A stretch of 17,030 nt of DNA from Bondarzewia mesenterica (lineage: Eukaryota > Basidiomycota > Agaricomycetes > Russulales > Bondarzewiaceae): the NCBI GenBank assembly GCA_004802705.1, contig SGPL01000605.1, forward strand, positions 1-17,030, written 5' to 3'. A program made the position numbers and the translations under genes. Within the stretch, counting starts at the first letter, position 1, and the number at the start of each line of letters is the position of its first letter. The notes beneath the pieces are model-generated. The model was not told where the DNA came from and did not search any database. It worked only from the letters and a program-made list of their open reading frames with translations. Of this stretch, positions 16,010 through 17,030 are shown in pieces.

Positions 16010-16369
16010 CTAAGTATTCGGGTGCGCCTTCAGCCAGCGCCGCACGACGCTAGGCATCGGACACGCAGTCGACTCGCCCTTCTCTTCCGTTGCCTCGTAC
16101 ATGGCCTGACAGCATAGATAGAGTTTTCGCATGTGTTCCTCGCACTTTTCAGGTGNGTATGTATTTTTGGAGAGACANCCTTGCAGCGAACACGCTAAGA
16201 AAATGTTGGGACCGAAATGAGAGCTTAGAGACGGAGGAGATGTTCGGCGGGTCGTGACANACCTTCNGCTTGACAAGGGGGGTCTGGCGTCTGATGGACA
16301 GAAAAACAGAGGANATGAATCTGACTCTTAGATTCGGTTTTNANNGATGTAAGGACATACCTTGGTCAT
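16010..16369 (-). CDS. CMC4: Cx9C mitochondrial intermembrane-space protein Cmc4-like, apparently intact
   Basis: Cmc4 is a small twin-CX9C protein of the mitochondrial intermembrane space, imported by the Mia40 oxidative relay and linked to respiratory chain function. Three exons fit: 16369-16361 (MTK), 16290-16263 (TPDPPCQAE) and 16194-16010, joined in phase to 73 residues. Introns are 70 nt (GTATGT...CAG) and 68 nt (GTNTGT...TAG). The joined sequence has C-QAEACSLQG-C and C-EEHMRKLYL-C, both exactly CX9C, plus KNTY between and a conserved ACPMPSVVRRWLK end. No presequence is present, as expected for this class. Undetermined bases (16156, 16179, 16260, 16267) leave a few residues open but no forced lesion. 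It lies upstream of BTB copy B on the same strand. Three other copies in the window are broken, so this is probably the working one. Assignment to CMC4 rather than another CX9C protein rests on the central KNTY and C-terminal pattern. Confidence 0.8.
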
Positions 16370-16655
16370 GGTTTGACGTGTTATAGCGGCTGTAGCGGTC
16401 GGTCTTCCGATTTCAGGGCGGGGTTGGAGAGGACCCCTGACAAAGTGCCGGAGCTCAAGAATTACTCAATAAGGAAGGCGTAGTGTATCCCTGAGATCTG
16501 AGAGCGAACTCTATCNAACTTTTANGCCATAAACTTATCGAAAANAAAACTTTGTGATTGACATGCGCGAACACACGCACACACACNTGAAGTACATTGG
16601 ACCGATGAGACATATATCTNTNGTGTCTGCACTCGGGACCCAATTTAGCAACGAT
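16370..16655. promoter_or_regulatory. CMC4 upstream region shared by the copies
   Basis: This stretch between CMC4 and the neighbouring gene has no coding frame of note. Landmarks kept in the copies are TAGCGGCTGTAGCGGTCGG (16384 onward), GGTTGGAGAGGACCC, TTGTGATTGACATGCG and CACACACAC. A piece of about 60 nt (16440-16500) is absent from copy 1. It must hold the CMC4 promoter and the 3' untranslated region of the neighbour. No TATA box is obvious. Confidence 0.45.
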
Positions 16656-16814
16656 TCAGCAAATCTTGACGTACTTAGCGAAGTAACCATTCCCACCAAA
16701 CTCCTCACGGGGTACGAACCCACTGCCAGGGTCGCAAGATTCGTNCTCNTCAGGAACCGGAAGTTGGTTGCCCTTGGCGTCGCGGAAGATGATGCCGCTG
16801 AAGCCCATGTGATT
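16656..16814 (-). CDS. Last exon of an unrecognised neighbouring gene
   Basis: After a pyrimidine-rich stretch and CAACAG acceptor (16820-16815), an exon of 53 codons reads NHMGFSGIIFRDAKGNQLPV, then ESCDPGSGFVPREEFGGNGY and ends FAKYVKIC at TGA 16658-16656. Phase zero entry, good coding character and the exact stop support a real terminal exon. Undetermined bases at 16745 and 16749 blur two residues. The product is not recognised; the rest of the gene lies in the low-quality end. The last few codons of this exon are copied in the segments at about 10385 and 13120, which do not contain the rest. Confidence 0.5.
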   Translation of the reverse strand, partial: NHMGFSGIIFRDAKGNQLPVPXEXESCDPGSGFVPREEFGGNGYFAKYVKIC

Positions 16815-16819
16815 CTGTT

Positions 16820-17030
16820 GANAGNCGAGGGCAGAGTTTGGAATNGATNTGAACCTTGAATGGCTTGNGNTATTGGTNNGCCAAAGGGAGNAGGNNGTAA
16901 AGTNAGTTGGGTCGAACTATATNCAAGNANATGTCAGTTATACCAAGGATTGNTGAGAAAGTTGTCACANCACACGGGGGGCNGGCGTGACCTCGGGAGG
17001 GNNNANGNTCNNTANNNNTTNNGNCACTNT
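16820..17030. other. Low-quality contig end
   Basis: Undetermined bases become frequent here, and several occur in a row after 17000. No feature can be supported. This is the expected look of the end of a sequence read or contig. Confidence 0.9.

Larger units (their letters stand above)
15867..16680. repeat. Parental-like copy of the CMC4 segment
   Basis: This segment matches 12363-13129 and, with gaps, 9848-10400. It starts at TTGTCGCGGAGTTTTGG, covers CMC4 and its promoter side, and the match to the other copies ends at GACGTACTTAGCG (16669-16680), inside the last codons of the neighbouring gene. Here the sequence beyond continues into that gene, unlike in the other copies. Confidence 0.72.

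Overview
The window looks like nuclear DNA from a basidiomycete fungus, most likely an Agaricomycete. Genes are split by many short introns (about 49-76 nt, mostly GTRNGY...CTGAY...YAG), and the recognisable families (a BTB/POZ protein with the [10 protein letters not shown] signature, a DUF6698-like protein, a Plavaka-like transposon fragment, a Ulp1-like protease) are typical of expanded or mobile families in that class. No bacterial operon, CRISPR array, rRNA or tRNA was seen. Ambiguous bases become dense after about 16150 and dominate the last 150 nt, so the right edge is probably the low-quality end of a draft contig.

Left half (1-8780). Four unrelated multi-exon genes lie in alternating orientation: an unrecognised protein with a GIPVWLLRP motif (minus, 1-1632), a Ulp1/C48-type cysteine protease (plus, about 2534-5094), an unrecognised protein of about 272 codons with a CGTC motif near its C-terminus (minus, 5916-6854), and a DUF6698-like protein (plus, about 7202-8780). 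A scrap of a Plavaka-like transposase sits between the second and third. Exon phases join across the proposed introns with few exceptions, so each gene can be followed almost end to end, yet each carries in-frame stop codons and the protease also has a frameshift. I read this as a decayed cassette of transposon-associated or expanded families. Their grouping in one mobile element is inference.

Middle (8781-9847). No gene is visible; there is a degenerate repeat array built around TTTTCGCCAAC and AGCTAGT motifs.

Right half (9848-17030). One module is present in several head-to-tail copies: a small mitochondrial twin-CX9C protein gene (CMC4-like) followed on the minus strand by a BTB/POZ gene. 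The right-most CMC4 copy (16010-16369) has all exons, splice sites and cysteines, and lies next to the last exon of another gene. The other three CMC4 copies are broken. Both BTB copies have a single main lesion: a +1 homopolymer frameshift in one and a TAA codon in the other. The copied segments include the tail end of the neighbouring gene, which marks the right-most locus as the likely parent.
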